DNA of 64,000 bases, taken from Ricinus communis (taxonomy: Eukaryota > Streptophyta > Magnoliopsida > Malpighiales > Euphorbiaceae). The first letter of the stretch is position 1. Each line of letters begins with the position of its first letter. Both the position numbers and the translations under genes were made by a program. Location of the stretch: assembly GCF_019578655.1 (NCBI RefSeq), contig NC_063259.1, positions 5,630,001 to 5,694,000 on the forward strand, read 5' to 3'. The notes under the pieces were generated by a model. It was not told the DNA's origin. It did no database searches and was given only the letters and a program-made list of their open reading frames with translations. Shown one piece after another: positions 1 to 9,981 of this stretch.

Positions 1-641
1 AGAATATTTTATCAATTATAACACTTTTTCATAACTAACTTTCAACCACCCAAAACCTACATGTTTAATTCAGTCTGCCTGCATAATTAGGCAATACTTG
101 GTCTAACATGCCAAAACAAAATAATAAGTTTTGAAATTACTATTGCAGAGAATCTAGAATTCTAAAAATCAAACATACCAATAAATTCAGTTACATTAAA
201 CCCGAAGATGTAGGAAGTCAGGCTACTAGAGGAAAAGAACTGCGGGAAAATAACAAACACCCGAAAAATAGTTAAATTTGAGACTGTCAGTCTCAAGAGT
301 GAGTTAGAATCATATAATCAAAAAATAAATACAACCACCTCAATAAAACATTTGTTAAATCAAAATAAAATAAAATATTGGGTCATGTCAAAACACGTGT
401 CATGCCATGATTCAATAAAATATATTTTATATGCTACGGGACGAGTACCTCAATAGAACCCTAACCCTAACACTAACAGTCTTTCGGCCCTCTCACTCCA
501 ACAGAACTGGCCCCCCCAGAGCAGAGCTCTGCCAGGGTCCTTAAATCTAGTCTGGTCACTGAATTTCCAATAAAGACGACGCTTGGAGAGCAACGCTCGA
601 CCATGGACCTTTAATCCGGCAATCGATATCTTCACAGCATA

Positions 642-753
642 GGATGAGACGGCAAGTCTTAAAATATTCTTTTACTATGCGTCAGATTTATACCAGTGCG
701 CACATGGTCCTGATGCAACCCATCAGGTGGCCTGTTCTACTACCGTCTCATCC
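642..753. repeat. Inverted repeat, 11-bp arms about 90 bp apart
   Basis: GGATGAGACGG at 642-652 is matched by its reverse complement CCGTCTCATCC at 743-753. The sequence between the arms shows nothing recognisable. It may be a regulatory or structural feature of the surrounding LTR, or chance. Confidence 0.4.
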
Positions 754-2026
754 CTAGTTAACATACAATCATATTATCAATGATGTAGAAAATGATATAT
801 GAATAGTAAATAACTAAACAACTTAAATCTTTAAATCAATTAATTAGAATTGTTATATAAGATTTTAGCATGACACAAGTATAGCAGAGTATAGCAGATA
901 TATGACTTTAACTCACAATTCTGATGACCCCTTGCTCTTCTCCTAAGCCTCGGATGGAGCGGACTGAAATGATGGATTATCTATTCACAGGAATAATTCA
1001 ATCAATAAAATAAAACATTTAATAAATAACTCTAGGCTTAGACTCTTAGAATTAACTGTCTAAGAATTTCAACTCGAAAAAAAATCTACCGAAAATTCGG
1101 CATAATCTCCCCTAAAATACGAATGTTTATTCCCCATATAACGGGTCCAAGAGTTGCTAGAAACACTTCTAATATTCATCAATTAAATTAACGGGAGTTG
1201 GGTCATCAAAACTACATTGTCTTTCTTGACTCTGCAACACACCATAGATCACAATTATTTTATAGATGGTCTGACATAATATTTATTTCGACAATTAACC
1301 CACACAAAATTTTCTGGTATTTAAACTAATTCAACTCCATCACATCTACCACAAAACAACACAATAATTAATCAAATAAAATATTAATTAACAATCTCTA
1401 AAATTAGCAGGCTAAAGAATTACCAAGACACTTGATAAGTCGATGAACTCGTCTTCAGCCGCCGGAGTTCGATCGACTATCCGAGCGCGCCTACGGACTC
1501 GAAATAATGCGCAGACGATGATTCTGGTATCTGATTCTCCGATCCAGTCCCCGATCATCTAGATAAAATCACGGACAATTTTGACCTTTGATTTTCAAAC
1601 AGAGTCCGATCATTGCAAAATTAGTGCCATTAGAAAGATTGTGACTAGGGCAATTCATCCATGAACTCTGATCAACCATACCTTGTCGGAACTCACCCTA
1701 AATCAAGAAAAACCCAAACTGCCCCTACACTATTCACCTCATCGGATGTTTTTCTCCGACCACCTTCAATGTTTACTGCTGCCCCATATGGAAGCCCACT
1801 CTCAAGCGAGTTGATCGCTATCGGAATCACCTGTCGCCGTCGTCAAAAATACCATGAATGGCATCAAAGAGTTGTTGGCATTTCTTCTATTTTTTGACTG
1901 CTTGACATTGTCGTTAACTGCTGCTGGTGCTACTACCATGCTCGCCAATGTTAGTTGCTTCGACGGTCAGCTCCAACGCACCTCCAAACCCTTTCTCCTC
2001 TACCTACCATTAAAGGCAGCTCCAAG

Positions 2027-2093
2027 CTTTCTCTCTCTCTCCCCCTCCTTCTTTTTCTTTCTTTTCTTTTCTTTTCTTTTGTTTTCCTTCTTT
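2027..2093. repeat. Polypyrimidine tract (CT-rich microsatellite)
   Basis: An almost pure C/T run on the plus strand: CT repeats, then CCCCCTCC, then TTTTC repeats, broken by a single G at 2081. It accounts for the serine/phenylalanine/leucine-rich low-complexity reading frames at 1854-2206, which are not treated as genes. Confidence 0.8.
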
Positions 2094-2902
2094 ATCGCAA
2101 ATTGGTCCTCCAACTTTCACTTAACAACCATTTAGTCCCTCATTTTTTTTTATTACTAACTATTACCCCCTGCAAATTCTTGTTTAACCCTCTAGCTTTT
2201 CTTTAGTATTTTAATTAAGCCCCTAACTACTTGTTTTGGGCCAAAATAAAATTATTAAAAATAGAGAGTTACTTATTTACCCTTACTTCTAATGGTAATA
2301 TTACTAAAATACCCTTACCGATATTTTTAATTACAAAAAATACCAACCCTAAAAATTTTCATTTAAATGTCGTATTAATGCAATTCTACTTTTAGCCCCT
2401 ATCACATAATTAATTGTCAAATTAATCCTACTACTTAATTAACTTAAATAATCAATTTGTTGACTATTTTCCAATTTAGTCCAATACCATTTCCTAATCA
2501 AAATTTGCCATTCCCCAATAATTTCTTTTATAAAAGTATTATTTACTATTTCTTTTATAACTTTCAAATATAATATTTAATTCATATATTCATATTGAGA
2601 GAAAATTTGAGTATGACCTATATACATAAAACAATAATTATCCTCCATGGAACTCACTCAATTAATTACTTGAAAATCAAACAACTTAGATATAGTTAAA
2701 TAAATCTCTTTATTTTTAACTAGCATTAAAATCCTATTTTAAATCATTCCAGTTAAATTAATTAAAATAAAATAAAATTTAATTAAATAAAAATTATTAT
2801 TCTAATAATATCCATTAAACTATAAGACTTTTAGTTTTATTATTATCATCACAATTCATTTTATTATTATTATTATTAAAAAGAAAAATTTCGAGTATTA
2901 CA

Positions 2903-3766
2903 CGATGACTGTTAATAATACAAGGATTGACGTAAGGAATCATCGAAACACAATTGACAAGCTTGATCGATAGCATTGGGGCTTAGCTTGATGATCAAGC
3001 AGGACGAGACGTAAATCCACACTTGTACATTCTACAAGAAGATGATCAATCTACTTAAATGTTTCTTAAGCATGCATTCTATATAAGAACACAAAGACAA
3101 AAGCAAAATAGTTTTTAGGTTTAACAACCAATTATCATTCAAATTCAGCTTAATTCTATACATTAACATTTGTACTAGTCTTATATAGGCTTTAGAAAAT
3201 CCTAAATCTTAACTAATAAGGATTTACAACCCATCTAGGATAAAGATATTTCCAACTAAAAGAGATAAATAAAACAAAGTCCTAATTAGGTTAAAATACT
3301 TCTCACTCACATCCTTCCTTTCTTTTGTGTTCTTTATCTACTGTTGTGTTTAAATCAATTCAATTTGATCCTTAAGCTTAGCCGTATGGAAGAGAATAAA
3401 GAACTTGTGGTTTCTTTCCTTATTAGATCCAAAATCCTACATATGTTCTTATTTTGTTCTTATCTTTTGTGTCTCTTTTTCTAACCTTTGTCTAGTATGA
3501 TGGTTTGGTTTTATTTGGGGAGCATAAACACAAGTGTTAAGTGAAAGCGCGTGGAAGAGGAAATCATAGGCACCGATCCAATGCTTAGATAAATGCAAAA
3601 AAAAGAAGATTAGTTGATCGTGTATAGATACCATTCTCTGAATGATCACAGATGAATCTTCGAGAGGAAAACCGAGGCACGCCTAATATTCTAATTCTGG
3701 ATTTGCACTATTGGAATTTCCATTATTTCATATTCCTCTAGGCACTATGACTTTTGATTACACAAG
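2903..3766 (+). repeat. ~0.93-kb satellite-like unit, copy 1 (interrupted)
   Basis: Module A begins around 2936 (ATTGACGTAAGGAATCAT) and runs through GCAGGACGAGACGTAAATCC. It is broken at about 3031 by an LTR-like fragment. Module B resumes near 3311 and ends with CACAAG at 3766. Both modules recur at 3767-4692, 7884-8647 and 25743-26711, and inverted up to 30122, which defines them as one repeat family. Confidence 0.75.
3031..3310. mobile_element. LTR-derived fragment inside a satellite-like unit
   Basis: This stretch is absent from the other copies of the unit. It contains ATTTGTACTAGTCTTATATAGG followed by diverged CCTAA-rich sequence, similar to ATTTGTACTAGCTTATATAGG in the solo LTR at 28583-29469. 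It is best read as a remnant of a related LTR; the ends are approximate. Confidence 0.45.
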
Positions 3767-4692
3767 TATTGGCATAAGGAATCATGGAAACTTAATTGAT
3801 AAGCTTGACCAGTGGCATTGGTGCTTAGGTTGATGATCAAGCAGGACGAGACGTAAATCCACGCTCATAAGGGAAAATCATGTTTTTTTTATTAATCCAA
3901 GCATAATACAAGTGGCAATGCAAGCATTTTGATATTTAGGATGTATATAATGAAGTAATTTGGATCGAAGTATTATTAGGAAGGCCCACACAAATTTCCA
4001 ATTGCTTTTGTTAAGCTAGCTCATAGAATTTATGACTATAAGAGTTGTTGACCAGTCAACTACTCTATAGTACTACAAAACTCACATGCAACCGAATACT
4101 TGAGGGTAGTGAGCATATTATTTGAGTTTTCTACCTTGCAAAAAACTAAGATATGGGTTCTTTCAAGAACTTTGCAAACTTATCAAGACTCATTCTAGCG
4201 AATATAGACTTATTGCTTATGTCCTTCCTTTCTTTTGTGTTCTTTGTCCACCCTTGCATTTAAGTCAATTCGAGTTGATCCTTTCCCTTAGCCATATGGA
4301 AGAGAATAAAGAACTTGTGGTTTCTTTCCTTATCAGATCTGAAATACCACTTATGTTCTCATTTTGTTCGCTTCTTTTGTTCCACTCTATCTAATCTCTG
4401 TCTAGTTTGATGGTTTTGTTTTATTTGATGAGCATAAATACGTGTGTTCATTGAAGGCGCATGGAAGCGGCAATCATAGGCACTGATACAATGCTTGGAC
4501 AAATACGAAGAAAGAAAATTAGTTTATCGAGTATTGATATCATTTTCAAAATGAGCACGGACAAATCTTTTGGAGGAAAGAGTTAATGCCGAGGATCAAG
4601 GCACGCCCTAATATTCCAATTCAGGATTTGCACCATTGGGATCTCCGTCGTTCCATGTTCCTCTAGGCACGAGGACTCCTGGTGACACAAGG
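3767..4692 (+). repeat. ~0.93-kb satellite-like unit, copy 2 (most complete forward copy)
   Basis: Module A (3767-about 4062) ends near the imperfect palindrome GTTGACCAGTCAAC (4047-4060). Module B (about 4063-4692) ends GGTGACACAAGG, directly against the LTR start at 4693. Length is 926 bp. In reverse, module B carries a recurring ~100-codon open frame that is fullest at 27038-27340. No protein family was recognised. Confidence 0.8.
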
Positions 4693-5398
4693 TGATATGA
4701 CCCTGGATAATCTATTGAATAGAACCAATATCAATCCGTTTTGAGGATCTATCAAGAACAAGATAAAGGATACGCAACTAAGAACTCACAACAATCTATT
4801 AAAGAAACCCTTAGCTATTAGTGAATAATCAACAAAGTTGCAATGTTCAAAACAATTAGTATTCGCAAGAACTTAGAAAGAGAACACTCTCAAGCATCAA
4901 ATTATAATCAAAGTTAAAGTCTTATAAGATGATAACCCTTAAGTATTTATAGTGAATACTTATGGTTTAAGCAAACTAATGAGTGTTGTCCCAAATGTAA
5001 GGGGCGGACCACACTTAGAATTAATCTAATAAACATAACTAGAGGCCAGACTAAACAAGTAATGAAGAAAGCCCAAAGAAATAGAGTTTTAAACTAATAA
5101 AACACTCAAAGGCCAAAATACATAAGAAGTTAAATAAGGAGTAGTTTCAGTGCAAAGGGAAATTAATATGAGCCAAGTTTCTTGAAGCCCATTCTCATTA
5201 GCTTGATTCATCAAGACACAGTCTAGCTCATTAGGCTTGTTTGAGGCTTGTGCTTCCACAATTTGAGTTGTCACCAAGGCTTGAGCAAATAAGGCCATTG
5301 CATCCTTAATCCTCTTGGCTCTTGCTCTTGTGATTGGACCACTCCCCATATATAAAGGATCTTGCTCATATGGGTTTGTAGGAGTACTAGTATTTCCA
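4693..5398 (-). mobile_element. Probable 3' LTR of element 1
   Basis: The LTR starts TGATATGACCC at 4693, immediately after GACACAAGG of module B. The right edge is placed at about 5398 because the minus strand there has a purine-rich tract (AAGGAAGAAAGG) followed by TGG, consistent with a PPT and LTR start. Pol coding continues into it. No second LTR is available for comparison, so this edge is approximate. Confidence 0.45.
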
Positions 5399-5547
5399 TT
5401 ATTCCTTTCTTCCTTAAGTGAATTCATCCTCGAATTAGCAAATTTAAAATTAAAAGGAGATAAATCAGAAACATTAAAGGTTGCACTAACATTATACTCA
5501 CTTGGATGGTAAAGTTTGTAAGCATTATCACTAATCCTAGCAATCAC
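5089..5547 (-). pseudogene. Pol C-terminal region after the integrase core, element 1
   Basis: The 152-residue frame begins ARISDNAYKL and continues through EYNVSATFNVSDLSPF, the SH3-like/linker region after the integrase catalytic core in CRM-type pol. Near residues 70-80 it has GPITRARAKR, a basic motif typical of the C-terminal tail of these chromoviruses. The frame continues into the probable 3' LTR, as in CRM-type elements. Lys/Arg-rich sequence at 5548-5651 joins it to the next fragment upstream with frame breaks. It is non-functional as part of a decayed pol gene. Confidence 0.75.
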
Positions 5548-5651
5548 TTAGAAGGGTCCATCTCCTCTTGCTTGCAACTTAGAACGCCTTTGAAGAGAAA
5601 ACCTCTCCTTGTGCATATGCAACCACACCTATCATCAGGTTCAAACACAAC

Positions 5652-5912
5652 TTATTTCTGACCTTTGTTGTGATGACGTGTGGCTTTCTCATTTATCTTC
5701 TCAATTTTCTGCCTTACCTTGTTATAAAGTTGGCTAACATATTTAGCCTTCTTGGAACCATCCAAGTTAGCACGCTCTTGTATTGGCAAAGGTAATAAAT
5801 CCAAAGGAATTAGTGGATTAAAACCATCAACAACTTCAAAAGGGCTATAAGGAGTAGATGAATGCACACTCCTATTATATGCAAACTCTACTGAGGTAAG
5901 AAATCTTCCCAA
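5652..5912 (-). pseudogene. Integrase core end and linker fragment, element 1
   Basis: The fragment contains FAYNRSVHSSTPYSPFEVV, the conserved stretch after the third catalytic residue of Ty3/gypsy integrases, then a lysine-rich linker (VRQKIEKINEKATRHHNK). It lies between the integrase core fragment (5977-6828) and the C-terminal region (5089-5547), in the expected order. The gap at 5913-5976 holds the shifted remainder of the core, where the third catalytic residue (Glu) should be. Confidence 0.8.
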
Positions 5913-5976
5913 GGTTTGATATTTTTTTTATAATAGCATACAATTATTGTCCTAAGGCCCTATTAACCACTTCGGT

Positions 5977-6828
5977 TTAACCATCCGTTTGAGGGTGACA
6001 AGTAGTAGAAAACAACAGTTTAGTACCTAACTTAGTCCACAACATCTTCCAAAAATTAGATAAAAATTTCACATCGCTATCACTAAGAATAGTCTTAGGC
6101 ATGCCATGCAAACATATTACTACTCTAAGGAATAAATCAGCAATATGTGATGCATCATCGGCTTTATGACATGCAATAAAGTGTGCCATTTTACTAAATC
6201 TATCAACCACCACACAAATACTATCATTGCCACACCTAGACCTTGGCAATCCTAAGATAAGATCCATAGAGACATCAATCCAAGGTGAAATAGAAATAGG
6301 CAATGGCATATACAACCCATGGGGCTTGCTTTTAGACTTAGCACGTAAATAAACAATATAGTTGGCACAATATTTCTTAACATCAAGACGTATTTTGGAC
6401 CAATAAAAGTGCTCATGCAACATATCTAAATTCTTAGCAACACAAAAATGCCTCATCAATCCTCCCTTATGCAATTCTTTTAAAAATAATCTATGCGTAG
6501 AATAATTAGGCACACATAATTTTTTATTCTTCAACAAGTAGCCATCATGCCTGTAGTATTTATCAAAAGCTCCATGCTCGCATGCATAATCCACACTTCC
6601 AAAATTAGGATCATCAAGATAATGTCTTTTAAGTAATTTAAATCCAACCAATTTAGAATGAAGTGTGTTAATCAAGGCATACCTCCTAGAGAGTGCATTA
6701 GCCACCACATCATCCTTACCGGTTGGATATTTAGGAGTCCAAAACTCACTAATGTGAATAGTTTTCTTGAATATCACATAAGGAAAAGTCTCTATAAATG
6801 AACTCCAAGTTGCATGCCTTTTGTTCAA
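5977..6828 (-). pseudogene. RNase H end, integrase zinc domain and catalytic core, element 1
   Basis: The 283-residue fragment starts near the end of RNase H ([10 protein letters not shown] at about 44-53). The H2C2 zinc domain follows (HKGGLMRHF, then [13 protein letters not shown]). The second Cys pair is spoiled: two positions expected to be Cys are Tyr, so zinc binding should be lost. The core carries the first two catalytic Asp residues ([10 protein letters not shown] and LSDSDVKFL) and ends CHPQTDG at a TAA stop where family members usually have Gln (CAA), a C-to-T change. Product: integrase that inserts the cDNA; here inactive. Confidence 0.85.
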
Positions 6829-7064
6829 TTTATTTGACCCTTCAAATGCTTTAAGCTTTCATGATCTGTATGAATTACGAACTCCTTGGGCAATAAATAA
6901 TGTTGCCATGTCTCGAACACCCTTTCACTAAAATAGGCAATTGGCCTACCCTCTTGCATCAATACAGCTCTAATTCCAACACTAGAAGCATCACATTCGA
7001 TCTCAAAAGTAGAATCAAAATTAGGCAAAGCAAGTAAAGGAGCATTAATCAATTTATCTTTCAA
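6825..7064 (-). pseudogene. RNase H fragment with internal deletion, element 1
   Basis: [12 protein letters not shown], then [12 protein letters not shown] and GRPIAYFSE mark the tether and RNase H start; [27 protein letters not shown] marks a later part. Compared with 20561-20935 of the other minus element, about 20-25 residues between YFSE and TWQHYL are missing, including the segment with a conserved acidic residue. The fragment overlaps the next one by 4 bp in another frame, so a frameshift is also present. Confidence 0.8.
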
Positions 7065-7228
7065 AACATGAAATGCCCTATCTTATGCCTCTCCCCATTT
7101 AAAACCTACATGCTTCTTAATAATTTTAGTTAAAGAGGCGTCACGGTATAAAAGTTAACAAAAAATCACCTATAGAAGCTAGCTAGGCCATGAAAAGATC
7201 TCATCTCACTCACACTCTTAGGTGTCGG

Positions 7229-7591
7229 CTAAAAAGCAATAGCCTCTATCTTTTCTTTATCTACCTTAATCCCAGCACTAACAAAAAATCTAAGAAAAAC
7301 TACCTTAGGAGTGCAAAAGTCACACTTGCCAAGATTAACGTAAAGTTGTTTTCTTTGCAAGGCATCAAATAAATTCCTAAGATGCTCTAAATGCTCGTGC
7401 ATGGAATTGCTATAGACTAATATGTCATCAAAATACACAACAATAAACTTGCTGATAAAAGAACGCAAAACATGGTTCATAAGTCTCATAAAGGTACTAA
7501 GGGCATTAGTTAACACAAAAGGCATCACTAGCCACTCATACAAACCATACTTAGTCTTAAAGGAAATTTTCCATCTATTCTCTAATTTCAT
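7229..7591 (-). pseudogene. Reverse transcriptase palm with YFDD, element 1
   Basis: Residues 13-60 read [15 protein letters not shown] ... [13 protein letters not shown] ... VVYFDDILVYS, the RT palm with the catalytic Asp pair intact. CDFCTPKVVFLRFFVSAGI then matches the RT thumb/connection. Some normally conserved positions are changed (VLTNAL instead of GLTNAP). The interval 7065-7228 holds the shifted continuation towards RNase H. Confidence 0.85.
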
Positions 7592-7880
7592 GTGTATTTG
7601 ATGATATCTAGACTCAAGGTCAATTTTATAGAAGATTTTAGCACCATATAATTCTCCAGCATATCATCTAAACTAGGAATTGGATTACGACACTTTACCA
7701 TAATCTTGTTCACAGCGCGACAATCAACACACATCCTCAAAGATCCATCTTTCTTGGGCACCAAAAGGATAGGTACAACACATGGGCTCGTACTCTTGGA
7801 AAGCAACTCTTTCACTTACTGTTGCAATTCCTTAGTTTCTTCCTGGTTGCTCCGATATGTAAGGCGATTAGGTATTTGTT
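7588..7880 (-). pseudogene. N-terminal reverse transcriptase fragment, element 1
   Basis: [36 protein letters not shown] is the conserved start of the RT finger/palm. Upstream, in the same direction, NRLTYRSNQEETKELQQ is readable to about 7880 with a stop between. Coding then ends abruptly at the junction with module B, so protease and gag are lost. A frameshift near 7600-7650 separates it from the YFDD fragment. Confidence 0.8.
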
Positions 7881-7883
7881 CAC

Positions 7884-8072
7884 CAAGTATGAAGAAAATT
7901 AATTGATCGAGTATTGATATCATTCTCAGAATGAGCGAGAATGAAATTTTTTAAGGAAAGAGGGAACATCAAGAATAAAGGCATGCCCCAATATTCCAAT
8001 TCAAGATTTGCACCATTGGGATCTCCATCATTCCATGTTCCTCTAGGCATAAGGACTCCTAATGACACAAGG
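7884..8072 (+). repeat. Module B remnant right of element 1
   Basis: It begins near AAGTATGAAGAAAATTAATTG, homologous to the middle of module B, and ends GACACAAGG at 8072. The part of the unit that should lie before it is missing, so element 1 and about two-thirds of module B were lost together or rearranged. Confidence 0.75.
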
Positions 8073-8647
8073 TTTGGCGTAAGGAATCATGAGAGGCAAT
8101 TGACAAGCTTAACTGGTGGCTTGGGGTGTGAATTAATGATCTAGTAGGACGAGACACAAATCCACACACATAAGGCATGTTGCTTTTGATTAATCCAAGT
8201 GTGAATGTGCATGTTTTGATGTTTGGAACGCATGTAATTATGTAAATTAGGTTAGGGTGTTATTAGGTATGCCCACATGAATTTTTCCTTATTTTTGTTA
8301 TTCTAGATTAGAAAATTTGGGACTGTGAGAGTTGTTGACTAGTCAACTCCTCTTTGTCCGGTATGATGGTTTGGTTTTATTTGGGGAGCATAAACACCAC
8401 TATTAAGTGAAAGCGCATGGAAGCGGCAATTATACGCACTAATCCAATGCTTGGACGAATGCGAAGAAAAAAAATTAGTTTATCGAGTATTAATTTCATT
8501 GTCCAAATTATTACAAACGAATCTTCTAGAGGAAAGAGGAAAGGACGAGAATCAAGGCACACCTGATATTTCAATTTACGATTTGCACTATTGGGATCTC
8601 CATCATTCCATGTTTCTCTAAGCACGAGGACTCCCGATGACACAAGG
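8073..8647 (+). repeat. ~0.93-kb unit, shortened copy (A plus short B)
   Basis: Module A runs from 8073 (TTTGGCGTAAGGAATCATG) to the perfect 14-bp palindrome GTTGACTAGTCAAC at 8334-8347. Module B here is short (about 8350-8647): its first ~300 bp are missing. It ends GATGACACAAGG, abutting the next LTR start at 8648. Confidence 0.75.
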
Positions 8648-9475
8648 TGATGAGAACCTCCAACCATAAGAACACACGAACCATATTTACGTGTTATGAA
8701 TCTATATATTACTTGAGTGCAAACCCAACAACAAATTGAAAATTCAGCCCTAGGATCCCTCTAAATCAGAATTAAAATGATCAAGAATTAGAACCTAAAG
8801 TAAACTAAGTCCTTTAAACCCTAAGTTTAAACATGGCACAGGGATAGATCAATTCCTTGATAAGTGAAAGGTGCATTCAATATGAATACAAAGAACAAGC
8901 AAGTTCGTTTTGCTTATGAAAATTCTCAATAATTCATTATTCTTTATTGACATACGGCCAATATTCTTCTTAAAGAAGTGTTTAGGGTTTACAAATAAAG
9001 GAAAGGCCAAAATTACCATTCCTAGCCGAATGGACAAGTTCCATTAAGAAAAGAAATCCAAATCCTAATCTAATAAGGCTTTAAAAGCTCAAACATAAGT
9101 GGCTTATAGTTTAAATAAGAAATCCTTAAATAATAGCCTTATTTTATGCTAAATAAAAGCCTAAACAAATCCAAAACTAACTAGGATATGTAGCCAACGT
9201 ATTAAAAAAAAGGGTTTAGGCTTCCATAACATTAAACAAAGCCCAATCACATGGATCATTGTCTAGCCGCATACTCCTTGGCTTGGGCAACAAGTTTTCT
9301 TGTAATGTGCCTAATAATGATGAATTAATGTTGGCCCACTCTTGAACATAAGTGATCAATGCTCCATGAAGCTTATTAGCTCTACTCCTTAATTGGACCT
9401 AAAGGTAAGCCCAATGGATATTTAATAGCTCCTTGATTATTCATGTCCTCTCCATCAAGCTCCTCTCCTATATCA
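8648..9475 (-). mobile_element. 3' LTR of element 2
   Basis: 828 bp from TGATGAGAACC to CTATATCA, homologous along its length to 24801-25599. On the minus strand it still encodes a tail close to GPI...RAxKLxGALITYVQEW, meaning the pol frame ran into the LTR in the ancestor. This copy has lost about 5 bp within that motif compared with the right LTR. Confidence 0.85.
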
Positions 9476-9490
9476 TTCCCTCATTCTTTT
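9476..9490 (-). other. Polypurine tract of element 2
   Basis: The minus strand reads AAAGAATGAGGGAA directly before the LTR start TGATATAGG. A purine run at this place primes plus-strand DNA synthesis in LTR retrotransposons. It sits at the internal side of the left LTR, as expected for a minus-strand element. Confidence 0.65.
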
Positions 9491-9504
9491 GAAAGATTCA
9501 TCCT

Positions 9505-9876
9505 CTAATCAAGCTCATTCCCTGCATCAAAAGGATGCAGATCAGAAACATTAAAAGTGCCACTTACATTGTACTCACCTCGCAAATCAATCTTGTAAGC
9601 ATTGTCATTTATCCTTTCAATGACTTGAAAAGGACCATCTCCCCGAGGGTTCAACTTTGATTTTTGTTGATTAGGAAACCTCTCTTTATGAAAATGCACC
9701 CAAACCCAATCTCTTGGTTGAAATACCATGGGTTTCCTTCTCTTATTCACTTTCTCTCCCACTTTAGCGTTTTGCTTCTCAATTCTCTTTTTAACTCGCT
9801 TGTGTAACTTATGAACAAAATTTGCTTTGGTTGTACCTTCAACACTAACAAGCTTATTAAGAGGTAAAGGACTCAA
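9505..9876 (-). pseudogene. Pol C-terminal region (integrase linker and SH3-like), element 2
   Basis: The 123-residue frame reads VHKLHKRVKKRIEKQNAKVGEKVNKRRKP, then QPRDWVWVHFHKERFP and GPFQVIERINDNAYKI, then EYNVSGTFNVSDLHPFDAG. This is the integrase C-terminal region used in plant chromoviruses for DNA contact and targeting. It is intact over this stretch. Its upstream continuation (9877-9981, with FAYNKA-type sequence) is interrupted by the nested element and resumes at 19788. Confidence 0.85.
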
Positions 9877-9976
9877 ATCAAGAGGAGTCAGTAGATTAAA
9901 ACCATATACAATTTCAAAGGTGAAGTGTGTGTAGTGCTATGAACAGCCTTATTATATGCAAACTCAACAAATGGTA

Positions 9977-9981
9977 ATAAA
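9977..9981. repeat. Target site duplication ATAAA (left copy)
   Basis: ATAAA directly before the 5' LTR start TGTAACGCC, matched by ATAAA at 19783-19787 directly after the 3' LTR end. A perfect 5-bp duplication is the normal footprint of Ty3/gypsy integration. Confidence 0.95.

Larger units (their letters stand above)
1..2902 (-). mobile_element. LTR-like sequence of a Ty3/gypsy (Tekay/Del-type) element, outer end at 2902
   Basis: Read on the minus strand, the segment begins TGTAATACTCGAAATTTTTC, followed by an AT-rich run of ATT/AAT triplets. It then holds 'agggactaaatgg' and 'ggaccaatttgc' stretches and a purine tract, the usual make-up of long Tekay/Del-type plant LTRs. The boundary at 2902 is where this sequence abuts the ~0.93-kb repeat. 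No protein domain was recognised in 1-2902; short open frames at 450-635 and 1661-2206 look like chance. The other LTR end, PBS and internal region are not visible and may lie left of the window. It could be a solo LTR, a 5' LTR or a truncated copy. Family assignment is by general resemblance only. Confidence 0.5.
4693..7883 (-). mobile_element. Truncated CRM-like Ty3/gypsy chromovirus (element 1)
   Basis: A minus-strand pol gene is recognisable in the order RT, RNase H, integrase, C-terminal region, with an LTR at its 3' end (left edge, TG at 4693). The 5' part (gag, protease, 5' LTR) is missing. At about 7880-7884 the sequence switches from upstream RT coding into the middle of module B. 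RT wording such as [28 protein letters not shown] and YFDD resembles plant CRM-clade chromoviruses. That clade assignment comes from memory and is moderately sure. Confidence 0.8.

Noticed and set aside
458..476. Interstitial telomere repeat (ACCCTAACCCTAACACTAAC)
   Set aside because: Only two to three imperfect copies, and not the usual plant heptamer CCCTAAA; compatible with chance.
450..635. 61-residue minus-strand protein
   Set aside because: No recognisable domain, lies within LTR-like sequence, and no supporting copy was found in the window.
1661..2206. Small plus-strand genes suggested by three overlapping frames
   Set aside because: They overlap each other in different frames and are driven by a polypyrimidine tract and LTR-like sequence; no domain was recognised.
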